Shown here one piece after another: positions 28,355 through 39,118 of a DNA stretch of 64,000 nucleotides. Position numbers and translations under genes: made by a program. Origin of the DNA: Paenibacillus woosongensis (GTDB lineage Bacteria; Bacillota; Bacilli; Paenibacillales; Paenibacillaceae); NCBI RefSeq assembly GCF_009725165.1, contig NZ_WNZW01000001.1, positions 558,001 to 622,000 on the forward strand. Direction: 5' to 3'. How positions within the stretch are numbered: position 1 is the first letter of the stretch; each line of letters starts with the position of its first letter. The notes under the pieces were generated by a model that saw nothing but the letters and a program-made list of their open reading frames with translations, had not been told where the DNA came from and did not search any database.

Positions 28355-28384
28355 AACAGGCCACCGATAAATCGGTGGCCTGTT
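28355..28384. terminator. Bidirectional terminator between the glycosyltransferase and trmB genes
   Basis: A perfect 13-bp stem (AACAGGCCACCGA and complement) with a 4-base loop between convergent genes. Confidence 0.85.
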
Positions 28385-28406
28385 GTTATGATTGGCGGTC
28401 TGCCTA

Positions 28407-29114
28407 TTAGAACTGCTCCATTTTATGATCGTGATATCGCGCCAATGCCGCTTCTCCAATGATGACCTCACAGCGGTGAATATTCACGCCCTGATTGACG
28501 AATTTCGTCTCATACTCCGTCATGACATGCTCTTCATTGATTCCCCCTTGATGCAGGTCCAGCGAAATGTCATTCAGCTGCAGCCCGCATGCCGTAAAGG
28601 CGTTCAAAGAGAACTGGAACAGCTCGCGTGAATCCGTCTTGAAATGAATTTCCCCGTTCTCGTTAAGCAAAGAGCGGTATTTCTCCAAAAATCTCGGATG
28701 GGTCAGCCTCCGGCGACCATGCTTCTTCTTTGGCCATGGATCGCTGAAATTCAAGTATATCCGCTCGATTTCACCCGGTGCAAAAAACTCCTCGATCGAC
28801 TCGATATTCCCCAGTGCCAATCTGACGCTCTGAGGCTCCTCCTGCCCCTGCTCCTGCCATATCGCGCGCACCTTCTCGCTGGCCCTGCGAACCAGCTCAT
28901 CGTACATATCCATGCCTATAAAATTAACATCCGGGTACTTCACGCTCATCCCGCTGATGAATTGTCCTTTGCCCATCCCCAGTTCGATATGAATCGGACG
29001 ATCGTTGCCAAAAACCTCGGACCAGCGTCCCTTGTATTCCCGTGGATCCAGGACAACGAGATGTTTCTGCTGCTCCAGGTTTTCCCGAATTCCTTTTCTG
29101 CCGCGTAAACGCAT
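28407..29114 (-). CDS. trmB: tRNA (guanine-N7-)-methyltransferase
   Basis: SAM-dependent enzyme forming m7G46 in the tRNA variable loop. 235 residues: N-terminal RLRGRKGIRENLE basic arm, SAM motif IHIELGMGKGQFI, FIGMDMYDELVRRA, and the family signature LNFSDPWPKKKHGRRRLTHPRFL. The ATG at 29114 with GCGGAGGA 6 bases upstream is chosen; an open frame continues 61 codons further upstream but crosses a hairpin and is not TrmB-like. Confidence 0.96.
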   Translation of the reverse strand: MRLRGRKGIRENLEQQKHLVVLDPREYKGRWSEVFGNDRPIHIELGMGKGQFISGMSVKYPDVNFIGMDMYDELVRRASEKVRAIWQEQGQEEPQSVRLALGNIESIEEFFAPGEIERIYLNFSDPWPKKKHGRRRLTHPRFLEKYRSLLNENGEIHFKTDSRELFQFSLNAFTACGLQLNDISLDLHQGGINEEHVMTEYETKFVNQGVNIHRCEVIIGEAALARYHDHKMEQF

Positions 29115-29221
29115 GTGTATTCCTCCGCTTTCTGTACATCCCTGCGGCTTAAGTCCGCAGAGTTTTCTGATACTGCAATTATTGTGCCGAAGTTCGACCC
29201 TCTTGTAAAGGGGAGAAGTGA

Positions 29222-29274
29222 GAAAAAGGAATCTTGCGGCCGCCGGGGAGACGGTTTGCGCAGATTCCTTTTTC
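29222..29274. terminator. Long hairpin in the trmB upstream region
   Basis: Perfect 13-bp arms (GAAAAAGGAATCT and complement) around a GC-rich 20-25-base loop. Both sides carry T5 at the base, so it could terminate either way. It lies about 110 bases before the trmB start with no gene ending next to it, so it could act as a leader attenuator. The rest of 29275-29498 is AT-rich promoter space for ytqA. Confidence 0.5.
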
Positions 29275-29498
29275 ATATATTTGGAATTGGGGTCCAAACC
29301 ATATTTGTATTACATTCAAAATAACATATTATGTAATCTATCGCAAGAAAGCAGCGGGGTTGGATTCCCATTTTTCCGCATATTTTGATACAATAAAGCA
29401 ATGGCAATCCCCTGTTAATGCGGCTTAGCGGGGATTGTACCGCTCGTAATTTTTTTGTGACAATATAAAAAAAATTGCGACATTGTAAAGGAGTTATG

Positions 29499-30449
29499 AT
29501 GAATATTGAAATTTTTTCCTCTCCGAAGCTGTGGGGAGATAAACGTTTTCACACCTGGAATTACGAAATGCGCGAGGAATTTGGCGAAAAAGTGTTTAAA
29601 GTGATGCTTGATGCCGGCTTTACTTGTCCGAATCGCGACGGCTCCATCGCTAAAGGCGGTTGTACGTTCTGCAGCGCCCGAGGCTCCGGCGATTTTGCGG
29701 GAAGCAGACGCGACGACTTAGTGACACAATTCAACAAAATTCGCGACAGACAGCATTTAAAATGGCCTCAGGCCAAGTACATCGGCTATTTTCAGGCCTA
29801 TACGAACACCTATGCTCCGGTCGAGGTACTGAAGGAGTACTACGAGGCCATTCTGGAGCAGCCCGGCGTCGTCGGCTTGTCGATCGCCACCCGGCCGGAT
29901 TGTTTACCCGACGACGTAGTTGACTACTTGGCCGAGCTCAACGAGCGAACTTATCTATGGGTTGAAATGGGACTTCAGACCGTCCATGAATCCACGTCAC
30001 AGCTCATTAACCGGGCTCACGACACGCAATGTTACCTGGATGCGGTCGAGAAGCTGCGGAAGCGGGGCATCCGCGTCTGCGCGCATATTATTTACGGCTT
30101 ACCGCAGGAGACCCATGAAATGATGCTGGATACCGGCCGGGCCGTCGCAGCGATGGATGTGCAGGGGATCAAGATCCACCTGCTGCATCTAATGCGCAAG
30201 ACACCGATGGTCAAGCAATACGAAGCCGGCCTGCTCCGTTTTCTGGAGAAAGACGAGTATGTGAAGCTCATCGTCGATACGCTGGAATTCCTGCCTCCGG
30301 AGATGGTCGTTCACCGTCTGACCGGCGATGCTCCAAGAGATCTTCTCATCGGCCCGACGTGGAGCCTGAGGAAGTGGGAAGTGCTGAACGGGATTGACAG
30401 CGAACTGAGACAGCGAGACACCTGGCAAGGGAAATATTGGAGGGGATAA
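29499..30449 (+). CDS. ytqA: YtqA radical SAM protein (TIGR01212 family; MnmL candidate)
   Basis: 316 residues of the YtqA/YhcC radical SAM family. The iron-sulfur ligands are spaced unusually, as in Elp3-like enzymes: Cys43, Cys55 and Cys58 (C-x11-C-x2-C), followed by IGYFQAYTNTYAP and GLSIATRPDC. In Bacillus YtqA has been linked to processing of cmnm5s2U toward mnm5s2U at the tRNA wobble position, together with YtqB. The second of two tandem ATGs (29499) gives the better 5-base distance from AAAGGAG. The ytqB gene follows one base after its stop. Confidence 0.9.
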   Translation: MNIEIFSSPKLWGDKRFHTWNYEMREEFGEKVFKVMLDAGFTCPNRDGSIAKGGCTFCSARGSGDFAGSRRDDLVTQFNKIRDRQHLKWPQAKYIGYFQAYTNTYAPVEVLKEYYEAILEQPGVVGLSIATRPDCLPDDVVDYLAELNERTYLWVEMGLQTVHESTSQLINRAHDTQCYLDAVEKLRKRGIRVCAHIIYGLPQETHEMMLDTGRAVAAMDVQGIKIHLLHLMRKTPMVKQYEAGLLRFLEKDEYVKLIVDTLEFLPPEMVVHRLTGDAPRDLLIGPTWSLRKWEVLNGIDSELRQRDTWQGKYWRG

Positions 30450-30450
30450 T

Positions 30451-31032
30451 ATGGGCTTCATGTCTGTACTTAGCTTTGCCCATAAGCTGATCGGCGAGCG
30501 GCTGCAGCCGGGCGAGCCGGCCATTGATGCTACGGCAGGAACTGGCCAGGATACGCTCTTCCTCGCCCGCACCTCCGGCCGAAGGGGACAAGTCTTTGCC
30601 TTCGATATTCAGGCCGAGGCGCTGGCTCTCACCCGGCAGAGGCTGGACCGGGAGCAGGACAACCGGCTGGCCGAGGTTACGCTGCTGGAGCGGAGCCATG
30701 CCGAGATGGAAGCGGCGCTGCCTGCAGCGGTTCACGGTACGGTAGGCGCGATCATGTTCAACCTCGGTTACCTGCCGGCCGAGGGCGCCGATGCCACAGT
30801 CATCACGCTGACGCAAACAACGCTTGCAGCGCTGGAAGCCAGCCTCGGGCTGCTGCGGCCGAAAGGGATCGTGACGATCGTTCTGTATCCCGGGCATCAG
30901 GGAGGCGATGAGGAATCAGGCGCCGTCGAGAAATGGGCGGCCTCCCTTCCCCCTTCTGCCGGGCAAGCGATCGTCTACCGGCAAATCCAGAAGCCGGCCG
31001 CTCCCTATTTGATCGCCATCGAGAAAAGGTAA
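30451..31032 (+). CDS. ytqB: YtqB SAM methyltransferase (MnmM-type tRNA modification)
   Basis: 193-residue class I methyltransferase: SAM motif AIDATAGTGQDTLFLA, acidic motif VFAFDIQAEAL, then IMFNLGYLPAEGAD, the NLGYLP signature of this family. In Bacillus YtqB (MnmM) methylates 5-aminomethyl-2-thiouridine to mnm5s2U in tRNA. Start ATG with GGAGGGG upstream, immediately after ytqA, so the two are co-translated. Confidence 0.92.
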   Translation: MGFMSVLSFAHKLIGERLQPGEPAIDATAGTGQDTLFLARTSGRRGQVFAFDIQAEALALTRQRLDREQDNRLAEVTLLERSHAEMEAALPAAVHGTVGAIMFNLGYLPAEGADATVITLTQTTLAALEASLGLLRPKGIVTIVLYPGHQGGDEESGAVEKWAASLPPSAGQAIVYRQIQKPAAPYLIAIEKR

Positions 31033-31170
31033 TGCGGTAAGGTTTCTGAGTAGGATAATCTGTTAAAGATAACCTGTGATAAGTGTTATGTGGTTAGTTT
31101 TGTGTGGTTAATAATTTAAATTACGTTTGAACCGTATTTGCCAAATTAACTAGGATTAGAGGGATTGAAT

Positions 31171-31569
31171 ATGACCATTCGGAAAATCGAGCATATCGGC
31201 ATCCGCGTCACCGCGCTGGAGGATTCCATTGAGTTCTATGAGCGGGTGATCGGTCTTAAGCTGCTACATATTATCGGCGAAGTAGAGGATGAACTGCGCC
31301 TCGCTTTTCTAGCCTTCCCCGGTCAGGAGAACGTCGAAATTGAATTGATTTACGTCCGCGGGGGCGAAACCCTGCCAAGTGAAGGCCGGGTGCACCATAT
31401 CGCATTCACCGTCAGCCATATCGAGGAGGAGTACAAACGGATCGCTGAGCTCGGCCTGTCGGGCATGGACCCCGAAATCCGCGCGATTCCAAACGGCAGC
31501 CGCCTCTTCTTCTTTAACGGGCCTGACGGGGAACGGATCGAATTCTTTGAACCGGTACATCTAGCGTAA
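31171..31569 (+). CDS. VOC family protein (glyoxalase/epimerase fold)
   Basis: 133 residues, one pair of beta-alpha-beta-beta-beta modules. The four expected metal ligands are visible: His in IEHIGIRV, Glu in VEIELIYV, His in VHHIAFTV, Glu in ERIEFFEP. The ligand set fits lactoylglutathione lyase or methylmalonyl-CoA epimerase; length and layout resemble the latter, but the substrate is open. ATG at 31171 with AGAGGG 7-8 bases upstream. It is followed after 22 bases by a hydrolase gene, probably in one operon. Confidence 0.85.
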   Translation: MTIRKIEHIGIRVTALEDSIEFYERVIGLKLLHIIGEVEDELRLAFLAFPGQENVEIELIYVRGGETLPSEGRVHHIAFTVSHIEEEYKRIAELGLSGMDPEIRAIPNGSRLFFFNGPDGERIEFFEPVHLA

Positions 31570-31591
31570 TTAACGACTTGATAGAGGGGTG

Positions 31592-32584
31592 ATGCGGTTG
31601 CTGGAGCAAACTTTTACTTTCACCAATGATGCGCAAAATGAAGTGTTCGTCTATCATTGGTCCCCGGTGGAGATGGCTGGGGTGCCTCAGGAGGTCGTGC
31701 AAAACGAGCTGCAAGGTGTGCTGCAGAGCAGACCGCAAGGCGAACTGCAAGGTGTGCTGCAAATTGCCCACGGCATGGCCGAGACGGCCAAGCGCTACGA
31801 GCGCCTGGCTGAAATGCTTACCGCGCGCGGCTGGATTGTCTTTGCGAGCGACCATAGAGGGCATGGTAAGACGGCCGGAACCGAAGCTGAACTGGGCTGC
31901 ATCGAGAAAGACGGCTTCGGCGGCATGGTGCGGGACATGAGTGCGCTCAGCGGGATCATCCGGGATCGCTACCCCGATTTGCCCCTGTTCCTACTTGGCC
32001 ACAGCATGGGGTCTTTTCTTACGCAAAAGATGATGTATACCGCGCCGGAACCCTACTCCGGTTTCATCCTGTCCGGAACTAACGGTCCGCGCGGAATGAT
32101 CAGTTTTGGCGAGAAGCTGGCCCGGCTGCAATGCCTGGTGCAGGGCGAGCGGCATCCCAGCCTCATGCTGAACGCACTTGTCTTTGGTTCCTACAACAAA
32201 CGCTTTCTGCCGCCCCGTACGCCGTTCGATTGGCTCTCCCGGGATGAAGCGGAGGTAGATAAGTACGTGAATGATCCGCATTGCGGATTTCTGTGCAGCG
32301 CCGGTTTCTTTCAGGGATTCTTCTCGTTGTTGCAGGATATTCATCGTCCGCAACGGATGAGAGCCATTCCGAAGGATAAGCCTATCTATATTTTTGGCGG
32401 CGACGAGGATCCTGTAGGCCTGCGGGGGGACGGCGTGAAAAAACTGGCCTCTCTGTATAACCTGCTGTTAATCCGGGACGTCGAACTCAAGCTCTATCCA
32501 GGGGGCCGCCATGAGATGCTAAACGAGATAAACCGGGAAGAGGTCATGCGCGATCTCGCCGGTTGGCTGGAGCGGCACAAATAA
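31592..32584 (+). CDS. Alpha/beta hydrolase, monoacylglycerol lipase-like
   Basis: 330 residues with the serine-hydrolase core: oxyanion segment IAHGMAETAKRYERLA, nucleophile elbow GHSMGS, acid in FGGDEDPVG and His in GGRHEMLNE. The closest named family is monoglyceride lipase/lysophospholipase. A 25-residue insert before the oxyanion strand (about 40-57) carries a duplicated ELQGVLQ segment. Start uncertain: ATG at 31592 is only 3-4 bases from GAGGGG, whereas a TTG at 31598 has better spacing. It ends at a strong terminator. Confidence 0.87.
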   Translation: MRLLEQTFTFTNDAQNEVFVYHWSPVEMAGVPQEVVQNELQGVLQSRPQGELQGVLQIAHGMAETAKRYERLAEMLTARGWIVFASDHRGHGKTAGTEAELGCIEKDGFGGMVRDMSALSGIIRDRYPDLPLFLLGHSMGSFLTQKMMYTAPEPYSGFILSGTNGPRGMISFGEKLARLQCLVQGERHPSLMLNALVFGSYNKRFLPPRTPFDWLSRDEAEVDKYVNDPHCGFLCSAGFFQGFFSLLQDIHRPQRMRAIPKDKPIYIFGGDEDPVGLRGDGVKKLASLYNLLLIRDVELKLYPGGRHEMLNEINREEVMRDLAGWLERHK

Positions 32585-32585
32585 A

Positions 32586-32616
32586 AGAACCGTCCGGAAA
32601 ACTACCGGACGGTTCT
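32586..32616 (+). terminator. Terminator after the hydrolase gene
   Basis: A perfect 12-bp stem (AGAACCGTCCGG and complement) with a 7-base loop, followed by TT. Confidence 0.85.
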
Positions 32617-33026
32617 TTGCACTGTTCTTGATCTAGCTTGCTCGCTCAAACCGCTCAAATTCGGCCAAATACTGCGCGTGCTGAATTGTTAAATTGGTAC
32701 GTTGCTATTTTGCCATGTTGCCTGGACTAACTGTATTTCTTGCATTTATTTAGCTCTTTTGCGGCACTTTTTTGAAGTTAGCTGTATTTCATGCATCTAA
32801 AATGTTGCTTTTAGCCCTTACTCCCCTTTAGACTGCAATCTAACTGCAAGAAATCCATCTAGTCGTATGGGTTCAGCAATCAACTGCGCATTTAAATGCA
32901 TTAAATGCATTTAGTATCGCTTATTGCTATCGTAATGCTTACTTAATGCCCAATGCTAATGCTTATTGCTCAATAGTTCAAGTTTATTTTAAAATCCACC
33001 TATTTTCATTCAATGTTACTGCCAGG
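32617..33026. repeat. AT-rich intergenic region with short dispersed repeats
   Basis: About 410 bases without a gene. Two direct copies of a ~20-base motif related to CTGTATTTCWTGCATYTA lie at 32729-32748 and 32780-32799, with an inverted, degenerate copy at 32840-32860. Further on, a palindrome GCATTTAAATGC and several AATGCTTAT/AATGCTTACT units fill 32888-32975. It looks like remains of small intergenic repeat elements. Confidence 0.45.
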
Positions 33027-34931
33027 TTACACCCTCGCTAGCGGCAACGAAAAATAGAGCGGCTTCTCATCCACCGTCTGCTGATACAGCACGACCAGTA
33101 AGCTCGGCTCCATGCTCTTCGCAGAAAGCTCCTTATTCTGCAGAGCATCCTCTAGCCGGAAAGGCAGCTCCTCCAGGACGGCGAACTTCTGCAGTTCGCG
33201 CTCGCTCAAATTCCGCCCGGCTAAATGGTACGGGAGAGCTTCCTGCTGTGCGACTAGCTGTTCTGGCTGACTCAGCGGACGCTGGACAAGCTGCTCAGGC
33301 TGACCCATCGGATGCCCGTCAAGCTGCTCCGGCTTACCTTCTGGCCGCTCGGCAAGCTCCCCAGACAGTTCCTTCGACTGCCAGGCAAACTTCTCAGCCA
33401 GCATGCTCAGATACCTTCCGCGCGAATCCTTCCCAATGCGGTCTTCCCACCAGATTTTGCGCGGCTTGTACTTGTGTCCGAGGAAGTAGTCGAGCTTCAT
33501 AAGGCCGAGCACGACGTCGGGCGTCTTCAGCTTGCGCTGGCTCAGGAACTCATGCAGGCGGAGGAACAAATCCTCCAACTGGTGCCCGATGCGCTGCCAG
33601 CCCTGTTCTTCCCAGTAATCTCCGAATTCCTGAAAGAAGTCGAACGGGGAGTCGAATTCGACCCTCATCAAATAATTCAGCGTATGATCCATCCGGTGCG
33701 CATTCCAATATTTTTCCAGCACATCCTCCAGCCGTTTCAAGCGGACGACGTCGGCAAAAGAAAGCACATCGTTGCTAAGCATTTCGTAAGGCGCATGCTC
33801 CATATAAACGTAATTGTATTTCGCCGCGTCGTTCCGCAGGCCGGTGCCCCGCAGCATTTTCAAGAATCCGAGCTGCAGCTCCTCTGGGCCTAGCGCGAAT
33901 ACATCGTTAAACGTCTTGCGGAATGTAGCGTAATCCTCCTGCGGCAGTCCGGCGATCAGATCGAGATGCTGCGCGATTTTGCCGCTCTCCTTGACCTTGG
34001 TCACGGTGCGGGTCAGCTTCGTGAAGTTCTGACGCCGTTTCACGAGCTCATTCGTCGGATCGTTCGTCGACTGCACCCCGATCTCAAAGCGGAAAATACC
34101 GGGCGGCGCATTCTCAGCGAGGTAATCCAGCACCTCGGGCCGCATGATGTCGGCGGTGATCTCAAACTGAAATACGCAGCCGCGATGGTTTTCGATCAGG
34201 AATTCGAACATCTCCATTGCATAGCTGCGGTTGATGTTGAACGTCCGGTCGAGGAACTTAATAATTTTGGCGCCGTTATCGATCAGATACAAGATGTCTG
34301 ACTTTACGCGCTCGATGTCATAGTACCGGACTCCGACCTCGATGCTGGAGAGGCAGAACTGGCAGCTGAACGGGCAGCCCCGGCTCGTCTCGAAATAGAC
34401 GATGCGTTTGCTGAGATTCGGGATATCCTCGGGAAAACGATGCGGCGAAGGCAGCGTGTTCAGATCCGATTTTGGCCTTCCCGGATTGATGATCACCTCG
34501 TCCCCTTTGCGGTAGGCGGTGCCGAATACATAGTGGAACTTCCGGTCCCCGGACAGCTCCTGCAGCAGGTGGTGGAATGTCTCCTCCCCATCCCCCATCA
34601 CGATGAAGTCCACGCTCTTAACGCGTTCCATCCAGTACTGCGTATCGTAAGACACCTCGGGCCCGCCGAGGACGATGGTCGTCTCGGGCATGACTTTTTT
34701 GAGCACGTCAATAACGCGGATTGTCTCTTCGATGTTCCAGATGTAGCAGGAGAACCCGATTACATCGGGCCTGCGCTGGAATAAGTCCGACACGATGTTC
34801 ATCGTCGGGTCCTTGATCGTATATTCGGCGAGTTCGATGTCAAAATCGTTCCCGCTATAAGCCTTGAGCAGGCGAATCGCCAGAGAGGTGTGGATAAATT
34901 TTGCATTCAGCGTAGATAGAATAACCTTCAT
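33027..34931 (-). CDS. B12-binding radical SAM protein (DUF4080)
   Basis: 634 residues: N-terminal cobalamin-binding Rossmann-like domain (about 1-140), radical SAM core with C-x3-C-x2-C in GCPFSCQFC (about 190), TIM-barrel-like middle, and a C-terminal DUF4080 region (about 370-530). Relatives are widespread in Firmicutes and uncharacterised; B12-dependent methyl or radical chemistry is inferred. Near the C-terminus, three PEQL units form a short repetitive linker (about 555-590). The start ATG has AGGA about 10 bases upstream. It lies 12 bases after recQ on the same strand, apparently in one transcript. Confidence 0.88.
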   Translation of the reverse strand: MKVILSTLNAKFIHTSLAIRLLKAYSGNDFDIELAEYTIKDPTMNIVSDLFQRRPDVIGFSCYIWNIEETIRVIDVLKKVMPETTIVLGGPEVSYDTQYWMERVKSVDFIVMGDGEETFHHLLQELSGDRKFHYVFGTAYRKGDEVIINPGRPKSDLNTLPSPHRFPEDIPNLSKRIVYFETSRGCPFSCQFCLSSIEVGVRYYDIERVKSDILYLIDNGAKIIKFLDRTFNINRSYAMEMFEFLIENHRGCVFQFEITADIMRPEVLDYLAENAPPGIFRFEIGVQSTNDPTNELVKRRQNFTKLTRTVTKVKESGKIAQHLDLIAGLPQEDYATFRKTFNDVFALGPEELQLGFLKMLRGTGLRNDAAKYNYVYMEHAPYEMLSNDVLSFADVVRLKRLEDVLEKYWNAHRMDHTLNYLMRVEFDSPFDFFQEFGDYWEEQGWQRIGHQLEDLFLRLHEFLSQRKLKTPDVVLGLMKLDYFLGHKYKPRKIWWEDRIGKDSRGRYLSMLAEKFAWQSKELSGELAERPEGKPEQLDGHPMGQPEQLVQRPLSQPEQLVAQQEALPYHLAGRNLSERELQKFAVLEELPFRLEDALQNKELSAKSMEPSLLVVLYQQTVDEKPLYFSLPLARV

Positions 34932-34943
34932 GATTTCACAGTC

Positions 34944-36779
<1,836 letters not shown>

Positions 36780-36998
36780 TCGAAAATAAGCTCCTTACTT
36801 CTCACTATCATTTGTTGCATGTATTCCTTATCCAGTTTACCGGGAGTGAACGCGTTGGGCAAACGATTTTGCAATTTGCAGGAGTTTTATGGGAATTCCG
36901 AACGTTTTGGGCGCTTTTCGTCTCTGCGTGGTGGTTGTCCGTTCATCATGGTATATTGGATTTGTAACAATTCACATAAGGATGGAGCTAACTTACTC

Positions 36999-38786
36999 AT
37001 GAAGGAATCGTCAAGATCCCATAATCACCATAAAAATAACAACAGCACTGTAAAAAGCAAGCATACCGTAAGCGGGAGCAAGTCTGCCCCAGGCGGATAT
37101 GCAAAGGCCGAAACTTCCCGGGACGCACAGCCTCAGGCACCGCGCAACACGAGGAAACACGAAGCACGTACAGGAGGGAAGAACTCGCATGGAGGACAGC
37201 AGGTACCGCATGGCAGACAGCAGGATGTTCACAACGCCCGGACGAAAAAGCCGCACCAAGCCAAGCCTCATGCATCAGGTGCTGACAAACAACACGTAAC
37301 CGGCAATGAAAAGTCACACCAGTCCCGCAATGCAAAGACGAAGGCGTCGCGCGATGCCAAATCGTATACGCCACGCGATGCCAAGCAGCAAGCGCCACGC
37401 CTTTCTGGACGCGAGCATGCCGAGGAGCTGCGCATCGGCGATCAAATCGTCGTCACAATCAAACGGCTGGGCATCAATGGCGAGGGCGTCGGATACTACC
37501 GGCGTAAGGCGGCTTTTATCACGGGAGCTCTGCCGGATGAAGTTGTTCACGCCAAAGTGACCCGGGTCCAGGACAAGTTCATCAACGCAGACATGGTGAA
37601 AATCGAAAAACGTTCGCCTCAACGGACAGATGCGCCATGCCCGGTATTCGGTATTTGCGGCGGCTGTCAAATTCAACATATCTCTTATCCAGGCCAGCTA
37701 AAGGGCAAGGAAGAGATCGTACGCGAAGCGTTCTCACGCTATGCCGGATTGCAGGAGCTCCGCATGAAGCCGATGCTTGGCATGGAGCACCCTTGGGGCT
37801 ACCGCAACAAAGCCCAGCTTCAGCTTGGCCTGCAAGAGGAAGGCGTCATCGCCGGACTGTATGCCGCGGATTCACATAAATTGATCGACATTACCGGCTG
37901 TCCGATCCAGCATCCGAAGGTGAACGAAGCGGTTGACAGGACGCGCAACGTCCTGCAGCAGTTGGGTATTCCTGTCTATCAGGAGAAGAGCAATCAGGGA
38001 ATCGTGCGGACAATCGTTGTGCGCTGGGGCTTCCAGTCCGGGCAGCTGCAGGTGACGCTGGTAGCCGCGAACGACCGCATTCCGGGGCTGGATCAGCTTG
38101 TGAAGGAACTGCGGCTGGCCATGCCTGAACTGACTAGCATTGCACTGAATGTCAATCCAAAGAACACCTCGCTTGTGTTCGGCAACAAGACGACGATCCT
38201 CTGGGGTGCAGATAGCATCGAGGAAGCGCTAGGTGATCTGGAATTCACCCTCTCCCCTCGTGCCTTCTTTCAGCTTAACCCGCTGCAGACGGTCAAGCTG
38301 TATGAATCGGTTCGCACGGCGGCCGCGCTCACAGGCAAGGAGGTCGTCGTGGACGCCTATTGCGGCACGGGCACAATCGGGCTATGGCTGGCCCCTTACG
38401 CCAGCGAGGTGCGCGGCATCGAGTCGATTGCCGATGCAGTAGAGGACGCCAAGGCAAACGCGGCCCGCAACGGTCGCGACAACACCTCCTTCTACGAAGG
38501 TAACGCCGAGGAACTGCTCCCCCGCTGGGTGAAGTCCGGCTTCAAGGCTGACGTCATCATAGCAGACCCACCCCGCACCGGGCTTGACCCGCGCTTTATC
38601 GAGGCAGTACTGCGCACGAAGCCAAAACGCTTCGTATACGTCTCCTGCAATCCTTCGACTTTGGCGAAGGACTGTAAAGAGCTGCTGGACGGGGGCTATT
38701 CACTGGAATGGGTGCAGCCTGTAGACATGTTTCCGCAGACAAGCCATGTGGAATGCTGCTCACTGTTAGTGCGGAAGGATAATTAA
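36999..38786 (+). CDS. rlmD: 23S rRNA (uracil-5-)-methyltransferase, RlmD/RlmCD family
   Basis: 595 residues. A TRAM domain (about 144-200) is followed by the [4Fe-4S] ligands Cys214, Cys220, Cys223 and Cys301, the SAM-binding AYCGTGTIGLWLA and the catalytic Cys550 in VSCNPSTLAKD. It forms m5U in 23S rRNA; in Bacillus one enzyme (RlmCD) covers two sites. Unusual is a ~140-residue N-terminal extension, highly basic and rich in His, Lys, Ser and Gln, with a repeated RDAK/RNAK unit, probably a disordered RNA-binding tail. The ATG at 36999 (GGAG 11 bases upstream) is used. Divergent from recQ. Confidence 0.9.
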   Translation: MKESSRSHNHHKNNNSTVKSKHTVSGSKSAPGGYAKAETSRDAQPQAPRNTRKHEARTGGKNSHGGQQVPHGRQQDVHNARTKKPHQAKPHASGADKQHVTGNEKSHQSRNAKTKASRDAKSYTPRDAKQQAPRLSGREHAEELRIGDQIVVTIKRLGINGEGVGYYRRKAAFITGALPDEVVHAKVTRVQDKFINADMVKIEKRSPQRTDAPCPVFGICGGCQIQHISYPGQLKGKEEIVREAFSRYAGLQELRMKPMLGMEHPWGYRNKAQLQLGLQEEGVIAGLYAADSHKLIDITGCPIQHPKVNEAVDRTRNVLQQLGIPVYQEKSNQGIVRTIVVRWGFQSGQLQVTLVAANDRIPGLDQLVKELRLAMPELTSIALNVNPKNTSLVFGNKTTILWGADSIEEALGDLEFTLSPRAFFQLNPLQTVKLYESVRTAAALTGKEVVVDAYCGTGTIGLWLAPYASEVRGIESIADAVEDAKANAARNGRDNTSFYEGNAEELLPRWVKSGFKADVIIADPPRTGLDPRFIEAVLRTKPKRFVYVSCNPSTLAKDCKELLDGGYSLEWVQPVDMFPQTSHVECCSLLVRKDN

Positions 38787-39032
38787 ATCGGAGATTCCAG
38801 CCAGGCTGAGTGGGCGATTGCTCCAGCGCCTGGCTCCTCCTGTTGCATTACGGCCTTTACGTCCGCAGAAGAACCAACTCTCATTATTTCTTTCAAATGT
38901 ATACACTTTTCTTAATTTAATCGGTTCCGATATGGAGGGTGCCTGCTGATCGGAGGCCTGCAGCTCTGATCCAGGAAAAACGAGATCTGCAAAATGAATA
39001 CAAGCAGCCGTGCCAATCTTTTTCACTGCCAC
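38766..39032 (-). CDS. Possible small hypothetical protein
   Basis: 88 codons opening with GTG (39032) or a second GTG two codons later; AAGGAGAGG precedes them at good spacing, the main support for a gene. The N-terminal half (KKIGTAACIHFADLVFPGSELQASDQ) could be folded; the rest is unremarkable. It overlaps the last 21 bases of rlmD in the convergent direction. No family recognised. Confidence 0.35.
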   Translation of the reverse strand: MAVKKIGTAACIHFADLVFPGSELQASDQQAPSISEPIKLRKVYTFERNNESWFFCGRKGRNATGGARRWSNRPLSLAGISDLIILPH

Positions 39033-39070
39033 CTCTCCTTGATTGCGCTTTAGTTAATAGACGATTAAAC

Positions 39071-39107
39071 AAAAGGCAATTTCCGCAATGCGGATAAATT
39101 GCCTTTT
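39071..39107 (-). terminator. Terminator after the chemoreceptor gene
   Basis: A stem of about 17 bp with one bulge (AAAAGGCAATTT-ATCCGC with GCGGA-AATTGCCTTTT), 12 bases after the stop codon. Confidence 0.85.
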
Positions 39108-39118
39108 GTATCAATTAA

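Noticed and set aside
29115-29297. 61-codon upstream extension of trmB
   Set aside because: The TrmB family begins at the RLRGRKG segment; the extension crosses a terminator-like hairpin and lacks a start site.
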